Source: Gammaproteobacteria bacterium (GTDB lineage Bacteria > Pseudomonadota > Gammaproteobacteria > UBA9214). From it: DNA of 6,799 bases. The notes under the pieces were generated by a model. That model was not told the DNA's origin, did no database searches, and saw only the letters and a program-made list of their open reading frames with translations. Location: positions 1 to 6,799 of the forward strand of contig DAOVVG010000136.1 in the NCBI GenBank assembly GCA_030632175.1, read 5' to 3'. This document shows, one piece after another, positions 1 to 5,354 of the stretch. Every line of letters begins with the position of its first letter. Position 1 is the first letter of the stretch. Position numbers and translations under genes: made by a program.

Positions 1-2
1 AG

Positions 3-218
3 GAGGGCGTTCGCACACGGATGGCTGTGGTTAATCCGGAGGGCTATCCGACGCCACCGCTTAAGGAGAAGAAAATCGAGGCCGGCGGTGAGCGATACCA
101 GACACCTGACTCGGTGCTGGCGGGATGGCCGAAAGAATTTAATGCGGTTGCGGATGAGATCTACTCGGACTTCAACAAGGAACACGGGACAGATTTCAAG
201 TTTCAGTTGAAGAAGTAG
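3..218 (+). CDS. 3' end of an unidentified gene (C-terminal ~71 residues)
   Basis: The reading frame is open from the left edge (Glu-Gly-Val-Arg-Thr-Arg before the first Met at 21) and stops with TAG at 216-218. I read it as the tail of a longer protein rather than a 65-residue gene. The AGGAGG at 1-6 lies 14 nt from the ATG at 21, too far for a normal ribosome binding site, and the sequence has no N-terminal character. The visible part is hydrophilic and probably soluble: a Pro-rich turn (NPEGYPTPP), a Lys/Glu-rich stretch, then a probable amphipathic helix (about WPKEFNAVADEIYSDFNKEHG) and a basic end (FQLKK). There is no membrane segment, cysteine or recognisable motif. A strong intrinsic terminator begins 18 bp after the stop, which confirms that a transcription unit ends here. 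I do not recognise the family. Confidence 0.6.
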   Translation, partial: EGVRTRMAVVNPEGYPTPPLKEKKIEAGGERYQTPDSVLAGWPKEFNAVADEIYSDFNKEHGTDFKFQLKK

Positions 219-236
219 CTGGCTTCGTAACCATAG

Positions 237-267
237 TGCGCCTGCATTCTTGCAGGCGCATTTTTTT
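237..267 (+). terminator. Rho-independent terminator
   Basis: A perfect 10-bp stem (TGCGCCTGCA at 237-246 paired with TGCAGGCGCA at 251-260) has a TTCT loop and is followed at once by seven T (261-267). It sits 18 bp after the stop of the left-edge gene. It separates that gene from the unit starting at 355. Confidence 0.95.
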
Positions 268-341
268 GTTACTGGTTGTTTAAAGGTTTCCGGGTGTTTC
301 GGGGGTGCTTCATAAAATCATTCTGTTAACTGCGTATTCGG

Positions 342-347
342 TATACT
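342..347 (+). promoter_or_regulatory. Candidate -10 element (TATACT) for the 355 gene
   Basis: TATACT matches the sigma-70 -10 consensus TATAAT at five of six bases and lies just after a strong terminator, where a new promoter is expected. No good -35 is visible at normal spacing; the nearest candidates around 319-326 (CATTCT, TTCTGT) are poor. If used, transcription would begin around 353-355, on or beside the ATG at 355, giving a leaderless or nearly leaderless mRNA. The position is seen in the sequence; its use as a promoter is inferred. Confidence 0.45.
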
Positions 348-354
348 AGCCAGG

Positions 355-2184
355 ATGATTTATTCAAATATTCTGCGGACTTTTACCCTGCTTGTTCTGC
401 TGGCCATGGCTGCCCCGGCCAGTACGGACTGGATCAATCTGACGGGCTCGGAAACTGCCGCCAACATTGCTGAAATCTACGTAATGGATGATCACATCAA
501 GCTGGTGCTTGAGGTGTATGTTGGTGATCTGGCCGTTTTTGAAGAGCTGATGCCTGATGACTGGTTGAAGCAAGCATCAGCAGATCGACCGGACGAGGCG
601 GCACGTATCCGGCGCTTCGCCGAGGAGCGCTTCCAGTTCATCACCGGGTCAGGTGAAAAGCTGTTGGCCGAGGTGTTGCTGATTGAACCGCGTGAACGCG
701 TTGACCGGCGTTCACCGTTTGCCGGCATGATCAATCCCTTTACCCGACAGCGGGTTCCCGAGGCGCCGGCTGACAAACGCGTACTCTACGCAGAAATCAT
801 TTACCCCTTTGACGAAAAACCCGGGGAACTGACGATGGTGCCGCCCCGTGATGCACAGGGACATGCCGAGGCGACCATTGGTTTTATCGTCTACCACAAG
901 TCGGTGCCCGTCATCGACTTCCGTTATCTGGGCGCTCCGGCAAAGCTCAGTCTTGACTGGGACGATCCGTGGTACTCCAAATTCGAAAATCCCAATCTTA
1001 AACGTCATCACAAGTCGGCTCTGATGACGTTTCTCTATGTTGAACCCTATGAAGTGCGCCATGAGATTCTGACCCGGGTCAGGGACCTGGAGGAATGGAT
1101 GGATCTCGGTTTGCGTGGCAACGAGTACATCGAGCTGGATGAGCTGGAGCCGCTGAAGCAGCGCATTGGTGAATTCCTGCTGAGTCGCAATCCGGTGCTG
1201 ATTGATGGCGAGGCACTGAAGCCGATCCTCGACCGGACCAATTACGTCAAGGTCGCGCTGACGGGTATCCAGCTGGTCGAGATACCGGAACGCCTGGAGA
1301 TCTCCACGGCCATTGTTGGCGTGATCATTACCTACCTGACCGATGGCATGCCGCAGGAAGTGACGGTGGGCTGGGACCTGTTCACCGATCAGGTGCAGCA
1401 GGTGCCGGCGACGGCCACGGACCCGGCCGGTCCGCTGCCCACGTTCCTGTCACCGGATGACAATGTTCACAAGTGGACCAATTTTCTCAAGAACTACAAA
1501 CTGCCAACGGTACAGGAAGTGCAGGTGGCGGGGTCGCTGGGCGAGATCAGGCTTCCCTGGGTCAGCTTGATCTGCGGTGCCTTGCTGCTGCTGGTTATTG
1601 GTATTCTGTTACGGCGTGTTCGCCAGGGTGGTTCTATGGTCGTGCCACTGGTTAGCAGCCTGGTACTGCTGGTCGCGGGCGTTGTGGCCTGGCCACTGGC
1701 CGGGATCACTGTCACCCGACCTGCAACACTGGCCGGTGAAATGCCGCCCGAACAGGCACAGGATCTGTTGCAGGTGCTGTTAAAGAACGTCTACCGGGCA
1801 TTTGATTTTCGCGACGAGGACGATGTCTACGACAAGCTGGCCTTCAGCGTCAGCGGTGATCTGTTGTCGGATATCTATCTGCAGAACCGCAAGTCATTCT
1901 CCATAAAAAAGGCGGGTGGGGCACAGGCAAAGATCAAGTCAGTCGAGATTGAAGCAGCAACGGCCAAGCGACTGGATGACCGCCCGCTGGCTTATGCCAT
2001 CAAGGGTCGCTGGGCGGCGCAGGGGACGGTGGGGCACTGGGGACACGTGCATGCCCGTCGTAATCGTTATGATGCCATTGTTACCGTTGAAGCGGTGGAT
2101 GAAACCTGGAAGATTACAGATCTCGAAATTCTCGAAGAGCAGCGGGTTGATCCGGCCAGTGCTGCAGCTGCACCCGTGCAGTAG
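355..2184 (+). CDS. Exported, membrane-anchored protein of unknown function with a C-terminal HWGHVH motif
   Basis: This 609-residue protein belongs to no family I can name. Residues 1-23 form a signal peptide (basic-polar start, LLVLLAMAA core, probable cleavage after APA or PAS), which supports the ATG at 355 even though no well-spaced Shine-Dalgarno precedes it. Residues ~24-399 are a large extracytoplasmic region of mixed alpha/beta character, with acidic segments (DLEEWMDLG near 244-252, ELDELEPLK near 260-268) and an RHHK at 217-220. Two hydrophobic helices follow (~400-419 and ~429-450), joined by a basic loop (RRVRQGG) that should be cytoplasmic. The C-terminal domain (~451-609) then returns to the periplasm. 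It holds the cluster HWGHVHARRN at 561-570, possibly a metal site, and ends in an Ala/Pro tail. The gene is followed after 112 bp by a metal-type ABC operon, but a palindromic repeat lies between, so shared transcription is uncertain. The open frame and domain layout are clear; the function is not. Confidence 0.9.
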   Translation: MIYSNILRTFTLLVLLAMAAPASTDWINLTGSETAANIAEIYVMDDHIKLVLEVYVGDLAVFEELMPDDWLKQASADRPDEAARIRRFAEERFQFITGSGEKLLAEVLLIEPRERVDRRSPFAGMINPFTRQRVPEAPADKRVLYAEIIYPFDEKPGELTMVPPRDAQGHAEATIGFIVYHKSVPVIDFRYLGAPAKLSLDWDDPWYSKFENPNLKRHHKSALMTFLYVEPYEVRHEILTRVRDLEEWMDLGLRGNEYIELDELEPLKQRIGEFLLSRNPVLIDGEALKPILDRTNYVKVALTGIQLVEIPERLEISTAIVGVIITYLTDGMPQEVTVGWDLFTDQVQQVPATATDPAGPLPTFLSPDDNVHKWTNFLKNYKLPTVQEVQVAGSLGEIRLPWVSLICGALLLLVIGILLRRVRQGGSMVVPLVSSLVLLVAGVVAWPLAGITVTRPATLAGEMPPEQAQDLLQVLLKNVYRAFDFRDEDDVYDKLAFSVSGDLLSDIYLQNRKSFSIKKAGGAQAKIKSVEIEAATAKRLDDRPLAYAIKGRWAAQGTVGHWGHVHARRNRYDAIVTVEAVDETWKITDLEILEEQRVDPASAAAAPVQ

Positions 2185-2278
2185 CGTAGGATGGGTAAAG
2201 GAACGCAGTGACGTACCCATCAACAATTAACAACCCTGCCCACGATGGGTACACCCTTCGGGCTTTACCCATCCTGCG
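2185..2278. repeat. Palindromic intergenic repeat built from two inverted ~36-bp units (BIME/MITE-like)
   Basis: Unit A (2185-2221, + sense) and unit B (2244-2278, reverse complement) share conserved ends. The outer arms CGTAGGATGGGTAAAG (2185-2200) and CTTTACCCATCCTGCG (2263-2278) pair at 15 of 16 positions, the exception being a T/G wobble. The inner arms GTACCCATC (2213-2221) and GATGGGTAC (2244-2252) pair perfectly. Each unit also folds alone through GATGGGTA/TACCCATC, and unit B has an inner CCC-TTC-GGG stem. The middles of the two units differ. Similar GTAGGATGGGTA-type repeats are, from memory, dispersed between genes in many proteobacteria. It begins directly after the stop codon of the 609-residue gene. 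There is no T tract, so it is not a clear terminator; it may affect mRNA stability or attenuate read-through. Confidence 0.85.
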
Positions 2279-2296
2279 GAACTGTGGAACTGCATC

Positions 2297-2962
2297 ATGA
2301 TCGAGATTGACGCACTCGAATTTTCCTATCCGGATGCCGGATTTCATCTGCGTATTCCCGGTTTTTCCATGGCGGCACGGGAGAAGGTCGCCGTGATCGG
2401 GCCGAGTGGTTCCGGCAAGACGACTTTGCTGAACCTGGTCGCCGGTATCCTGGTGCCGCGCCAGGGCAGGGTGCACTGTGCCGGTACCGAGGTCAGTGTG
2501 CTTGCTGATGCCGCGCGGCGTGATTTTCGCATCAGCACAATCGGGTTTGTGTTTCAGGACTTTGAGCTGCTTGATTATCTCAATGTCCTCGACAATATCC
2601 TGCACCCTTACCGCATCACGCGCGCGCTGCAACTGACTGCCGAGGTGCGAGACCGTGCCGGGAGTCTTGCCGAACAGCTGGGCATTGGCGACAAGCTCAA
2701 ACGTGGCGTGGAGCAGCTGTCCCAGGGTGAAAAACAGCGCGTCGCCATTTGTCGCGCGCTGCTGCCGGGACCGCAACTGGTGCTGGCTGACGAGGCAACC
2801 GGCAATCTTGATCCGCGCAACAAGGGGCATATCCTTGAACTGCTGTTCGAGACGGTGGCGTCGCACGAGGCTACCTTGCTGGCAGTCACCCACGACCATG
2901 AATTGTTGCCGCAGTTCGACCGCGTCGTTGACTTCAATGACTTCCGGGTCGGGGCGGCATGA
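2297..2962 (+). CDS. ABC transporter ATP-binding protein, LolD/MacB type
   Basis: This 221-residue protein is a complete nucleotide-binding domain that should power the permease encoded next, from the cytoplasmic face. The motifs appear in order: Walker A GPSGSGKT (35-42), Q-loop glutamine in VFQDFELLDYL (Q87), signature LSQGEKQRV (141-149), Walker B LVLADE (161-166) with catalytic Glu166, D-loop GNLD (169-172), and switch His199 in VTHDHE. The signature reads LSQGE rather than the commoner LSGGE. The length and the FQxFxLLxxLxVLDNI stretch fit the LolD/MacB/FtsE group, not ZnuC-type ATPases of metal importers. A modest GGAA (2286-2289) lies 7 nt before the ATG. The stop overlaps the permease start (ATGA), which implies translational coupling. 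The family call is firm; the substrate is not visible from this protein. Confidence 0.95.
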   Translation: MIEIDALEFSYPDAGFHLRIPGFSMAAREKVAVIGPSGSGKTTLLNLVAGILVPRQGRVHCAGTEVSVLADAARRDFRISTIGFVFQDFELLDYLNVLDNILHPYRITRALQLTAEVRDRAGSLAEQLGIGDKLKRGVEQLSQGEKQRVAICRALLPGPQLVLADEATGNLDPRNKGHILELLFETVASHEATLLAVTHDHELLPQFDRVVDFNDFRVGAA

Positions 2963-4140
2963 TGGACAGCCTCTACATCGCCTGGAAGTATTTGAGTTTT
3001 AGCAAGGCACGCACCGCCACACTGGTGGCGTGCGTCACGCTGATTGCGGTGTTGCCACTGGCGCTGCAGTTGTTGCTGGCAGAGAGTGAGCGGCAGTTAC
3101 TGTCACGTGCAGAATCAACGCCGCTGCTGCTGGGTGCACCGGGCAGTGCGCTGGACCTGGTGATGAATGGTCTGTACTTCGACGACGAGGTCCCGGAGCT
3201 GATCTCCATGGCGGCCGTCGATGCGGTGGCGGCATCCGGGCTGGCGACACCGATACCCTTATATGTACGTTTCAAGGCGCGGCGCTTTCCGATTGTGGGT
3301 ACGACGCTCGATTACTTTGATTTCCGCGGGCTGACAGTAACAGCAGGCAGGCAGCTGGCGCTGCTGGGTGAGTGCGTTGTGGGTGCCGAAGTGGCCGAGC
3401 GGCTGGGTATCACGGCGGGGGACAGCCTGCTGTCATCACCCGAAACAGTGTTTGATCTTGCCGGCGTATATCCGCTCAACATGAAGGTCGCGGGGGTACT
3501 GGCGCGTTCGCATACGCCGGATGATCTGGCGGTGTTTGTCGATATCAAGACTGCCTGGGTGGTGCAGGGGCTGGTGCATGGCCATCAGGATGTGACCCGA
3601 ACACAGGATGCCGGTGTCATTATCGAGCAGACCGATGACAATGTAATCGCTAATGCCAGACTGGTTGAATATACCGAGATTAACCCCGGAAATATAGACA
3701 GTTTTCACTTTCACGGCACACCTGACGACTACCCGTTGAGCGCGGTGATTACTGTGCCACGCGATGAAAAATCAGCAACGATTCTGCGCGGTCGTTATCT
3801 GGACGGCGACAGCGGTTACCAGCTGGTGGTCCCCGGGACGGTCATTGACGGCTTGCTGGCCAACATCTTTCGCATCAAGCACATGCTCGATGCCGTCATA
3901 CTGGTGGTCGCTGTCGCAACCGGACTGGCGCTGGTGCTGGTGTTCGCACTTTCCATACGACTGCGGCAGCGGGAAATACAAACGGTGTTCAGAATAGGCG
4001 GCAGTCGCCTGACTATTGCACGATTGCTGGCCGCAGAAATCACCCTTATTGTCCTGGTCAGTGGCGTACTCTGTGCGATTGCACTGTTACTGGTGCATCA
4101 ATACAGTGATGAGCTGGTACGCACCCTGGTTATCAGGTAA
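2959..4140 (+). CDS. FtsX/MacB-type ABC transporter permease with His motifs in the periplasmic domain
   Basis: This 393-residue membrane protein is the partner of the ATPase just upstream. The start codon overlaps that stop by 4 bp; a second ATG follows directly (MM), so 2962 is an equally possible start. The N-terminus IAWKYLSFSKARTATL is typical of this family. It precedes TM1 (~19-41), a ~265-residue periplasmic domain, TM2 (~311-334), a basic cytoplasmic coupling segment (RLRQREIQTVFRIGGSR, 334-350) characteristic of FtsX domains, and TM3 (~355-380). Only 13 residues follow, so the fourth helix usual in MacB/LolC proteins is missing. The periplasmic domain contains VHGHQD (206-211) and SFHFHG (248-253), which could bind a metal. 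The ZnuA-like gene begins 30 bp downstream. By motif this resembles FtsX-type permeases of zinc-starvation clusters; efflux, import or mechanotransmission cannot be decided from sequence. Confidence 0.9.
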   Translation: MMDSLYIAWKYLSFSKARTATLVACVTLIAVLPLALQLLLAESERQLLSRAESTPLLLGAPGSALDLVMNGLYFDDEVPELISMAAVDAVAASGLATPIPLYVRFKARRFPIVGTTLDYFDFRGLTVTAGRQLALLGECVVGAEVAERLGITAGDSLLSSPETVFDLAGVYPLNMKVAGVLARSHTPDDLAVFVDIKTAWVVQGLVHGHQDVTRTQDAGVIIEQTDDNVIANARLVEYTEINPGNIDSFHFHGTPDDYPLSAVITVPRDEKSATILRGRYLDGDSGYQLVVPGTVIDGLLANIFRIKHMLDAVILVVAVATGLALVLVFALSIRLRQREIQTVFRIGGSRLTIARLLAAEITLIVLVSGVLCAIALLLVHQYSDELVRTLVIR

Positions 4141-4159
4141 CCGGGCTTGTTGCATCAGC

Positions 4160-4163
4160 AGGA
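4160..4163 (+). promoter_or_regulatory. Ribosome binding site that fixes the start of the ZnuA-like gene at 4171
   Basis: AGGA lies 7 nt before the ATG at 4171, an ideal spacing. The open frame could begin earlier at TTG 4147, but that start has no comparable site. It would also place eight polar residues, including two His, ahead of an otherwise normal signal peptide. Confidence 0.75.
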
Positions 4164-4170
4164 ACATACG

Positions 4171-5061
4171 ATGACATATCGATCACTTGCCTGGATTGCC
4201 GCGATCAGTCTGCTGCTGATGGGCTCGTTTGTCATGGCAGAGGAAAAACCTGTCATCTACACGGTCAATTATCCGCTGCAGTATTTCGCACAACGCATTG
4301 CCGGTGAGCAGGCCGACGTGACCTTGCCAGTGCCAGCCGGAATCGACCCTGCATTCTGGCAACCCGATGCCGGGACGGTGATCGCATTCCAGCAGGCAGA
4401 CCTTGTCCTGCTGAATGGCGCCGGTTATGCGAAGTGGGTCAGCCGCGTTTCGCTGCCACGTCGTAAACTGGTAGATACTTCTGCCGGTTACAGGGATCGC
4501 TATCTCCAGGCAGAGGAGGCTGTTACGCACAGTCATGGCCGCGAAGGCGGTCATTCCCATAGCGGTGTCGCGTTTACTACCTGGCTGGATTTCACGCTGG
4601 CCGTGGAGCAGGCACGGGCAATTGCAGCGGCACTTTCACGGCTGCGCCCGGCGGCGAAGGATGTTTTCGAACGCAATTTTTCTGTACTTGAGCAGGATCT
4701 GCTTGCTCTCGACAGTCAGGTTCGTGAAATCGTGGCAGTTGACCCGGACAATTCTCTACTGGCGTCGCATCCGGTGTACCAGTATTTCAAACGACGCTAT
4801 GGACTGAACCTGACAAGCGTCATGTGGGAGCCGGACGTCGCTCCCGAGGCCGCGCAATGGTCGGAACTGAGGCAGCTGCTCAAGCTGCATCCGTCAAACT
4901 GGATGGTCTGGGAGGGCAATCCAAACCCGGAAAGCGTGACGGGATTACGCGGTCTGGGTGTCGACAGCCTGGTATTCGACCCGTGCGGGAACCGTCCCGT
5001 GGACGGCGACTTCCTGAGCGTCATGCAACAGAACGTGCAGAATCTGAAACGGGCATTTTAG
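4171..5061 (+). CDS. ZnuA/TroA-like periplasmic metal-binding protein with a degenerate metal site
   Basis: This 296-residue protein starts at ATG 4171. Residues 1-23 are a signal peptide (WIAAISLLLMGSFVMA, cleavage before EEKP) with no lipobox Cys, so it should be soluble in the periplasm. The rest follows the ZnuA/TroA (cluster A-I) fold: VIYTVNYPLQYFAQRIAG at the start of the N-lobe, ADLVLLNGAGYAKW (77-89), a His-rich loop HSHGREGGHSHS (120-131), WLD (138-140), SHPVYQYFKRRYGL (199-212), and WEGNPNPES and FDPCG in the C-lobe. Of the usual ligands, the PHxY histidine is Ala61 (in DPAFWQP) and the DPHxW histidine is Thr136 (in FTTWLD), whereas His200 and Asp270 remain and Glu248 is nearby. 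It may bind metal through the loop, bind weakly, or act as a chaperone or sensor. It lies 30 bp after the permease gene, probably in the same operon. The family is confident; zinc is a guess from the His loop. Confidence 0.92.
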   Translation: MTYRSLAWIAAISLLLMGSFVMAEEKPVIYTVNYPLQYFAQRIAGEQADVTLPVPAGIDPAFWQPDAGTVIAFQQADLVLLNGAGYAKWVSRVSLPRRKLVDTSAGYRDRYLQAEEAVTHSHGREGGHSHSGVAFTTWLDFTLAVEQARAIAAALSRLRPAAKDVFERNFSVLEQDLLALDSQVREIVAVDPDNSLLASHPVYQYFKRRYGLNLTSVMWEPDVAPEAAQWSELRQLLKLHPSNWMVWEGNPNPESVTGLRGLGVDSLVFDPCGNRPVDGDFLSVMQQNVQNLKRAF

Positions 5062-5064
5062 ATA

Positions 5065-5097
5065 CCCTCTCCCCAGCCCTCTCCCTGAGGGAGAGGG
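5065..5097. repeat. CCCTCTCCC direct repeat and hairpin
   Basis: CCCTCTCCC occurs at 5065-5073 and again at 5077-5085. The second copy pairs perfectly over 9 bp with GGGAGAGGG (5089-5097) around a TGA loop; the first copy could pair with the same arm instead. It starts three bases after the ZnuA-like stop. No T run follows (GGCAGTTAATT), so it is not a standard intrinsic terminator. From memory, CCCTCTCCC-type palindromes are common dispersed repeats in proteobacteria. Confidence 0.75.
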
Positions 5098-5126
5098 GGC
5101 AGTTAATTCTAGCTGTGTTGCCACCC

Positions 5127-5155
5127 TGCAGGAGCGGACCTTGTCCGCGATTGGG
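5127..5155. repeat. REP-like palindrome (GGAGCGGAC-CTT-GTCCGCGA)
   Basis: GCGGAC (5134-5139) pairs with GTCCGC (5143-5148) around a CTT loop. It is flanked by TGCAGGA on the left and GATTGGG on the right. The whole matches the GGAGCGG-x-CCGCGA pattern of REP elements known in Pseudomonas and other gammaproteobacteria. It is a single unit here, with no partner in inverted orientation nearby. No REP-type transposase is in the window. Confidence 0.75.
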
Positions 5156-5354
5156 TTGATAAATACGCTGTCATAGCCAGAAGCTGCACCAGCATGACAA
5201 AAAACCCTGCCAGGTACGCAAAAACCCGACAGGAATAATCAGGAATAAGGCGGTGACTCCCGGCAGTTCTCCCGGTTGATTTTCGCTGAATCGGCAGGTT
5301 ATCCTCCCCGCATAAAATGTTGTTTTCTTCTTATTCTCACCGTAGCCAGATGTA
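5156..5354. other. Intergenic stretch before recQ
   Basis: No gene or RNA is supported here. It contains a 10-bp tandem direct repeat CAGGAATAAT/CAGGAATAAG (5230-5249) and a looser repeat of AAAAACCC-x-AGG (about 5200-5214 and 5220-5233). The last 70 bp become AT-rich, as expected near a promoter. Confidence 0.5.
5276..5305 (+). promoter_or_regulatory. Weak candidate sigma-70 promoter for recQ
   Basis: TTGATT (5276-5281) and TATCCT (5300-5305) each match the -35 and -10 consensus at four of six bases, separated by 18 bp. Initiation would fall near 5312, leaving a leader of about 40 nt before the GTG at 5355. The region before recQ must hold a promoter unless transcription reads through from the ABC operon, but this particular match is weak. 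Confidence 0.3.

Noticed and set aside
1..23. AGGAGG followed by ATG at 21 as the start of a separate 65-residue gene
   Set aside because: The spacing of 14 nt is too long, and the frame is open upstream to the window edge, so a gene tail is more likely.
268..354. Zur-type zinc operator upstream of the 609-residue gene
   Set aside because: I looked for a TGTTATA-x-TATAACA-like palindrome. Only a short GTTAAC and the -10-like TATACT are present, which is not enough to call a site.
2114..2899. Long open frame (261 codons) on the minus strand, antisense to the ATPase gene
   Set aside because: It crosses the repeat and lies opposite a gene with every ABC motif intact. Its translation has no recognisable motif or signal, and high-GC coding DNA often leaves such open antisense frames.
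4147..4170. Upstream TTG start for the ZnuA-like gene
   Set aside because: ATG 4171 has AGGA at ideal spacing and gives a normal signal peptide; the extra eight residues would spoil it.
5077..5110. Intrinsic terminator after the ZnuA-like gene
   Set aside because: The 9-bp hairpin is followed by GGCAGTTAATT with no run of T, and the sequence fits a dispersed repeat better.
4824..5159. Open frame of 111 codons overlapping the end of the ZnuA-like gene
   Set aside because: It is out of frame with a well-supported gene, runs through two repeats, and has low-complexity Arg/Gly-rich content typical of a shadow frame.
5156..5354. tRNA, small RNA or CRISPR array in the gap before recQ
   Set aside because: No cloverleaf, no terminated hairpin and no regularly spaced repeats were found; the 10-bp tandem repeat alone supports none of these.
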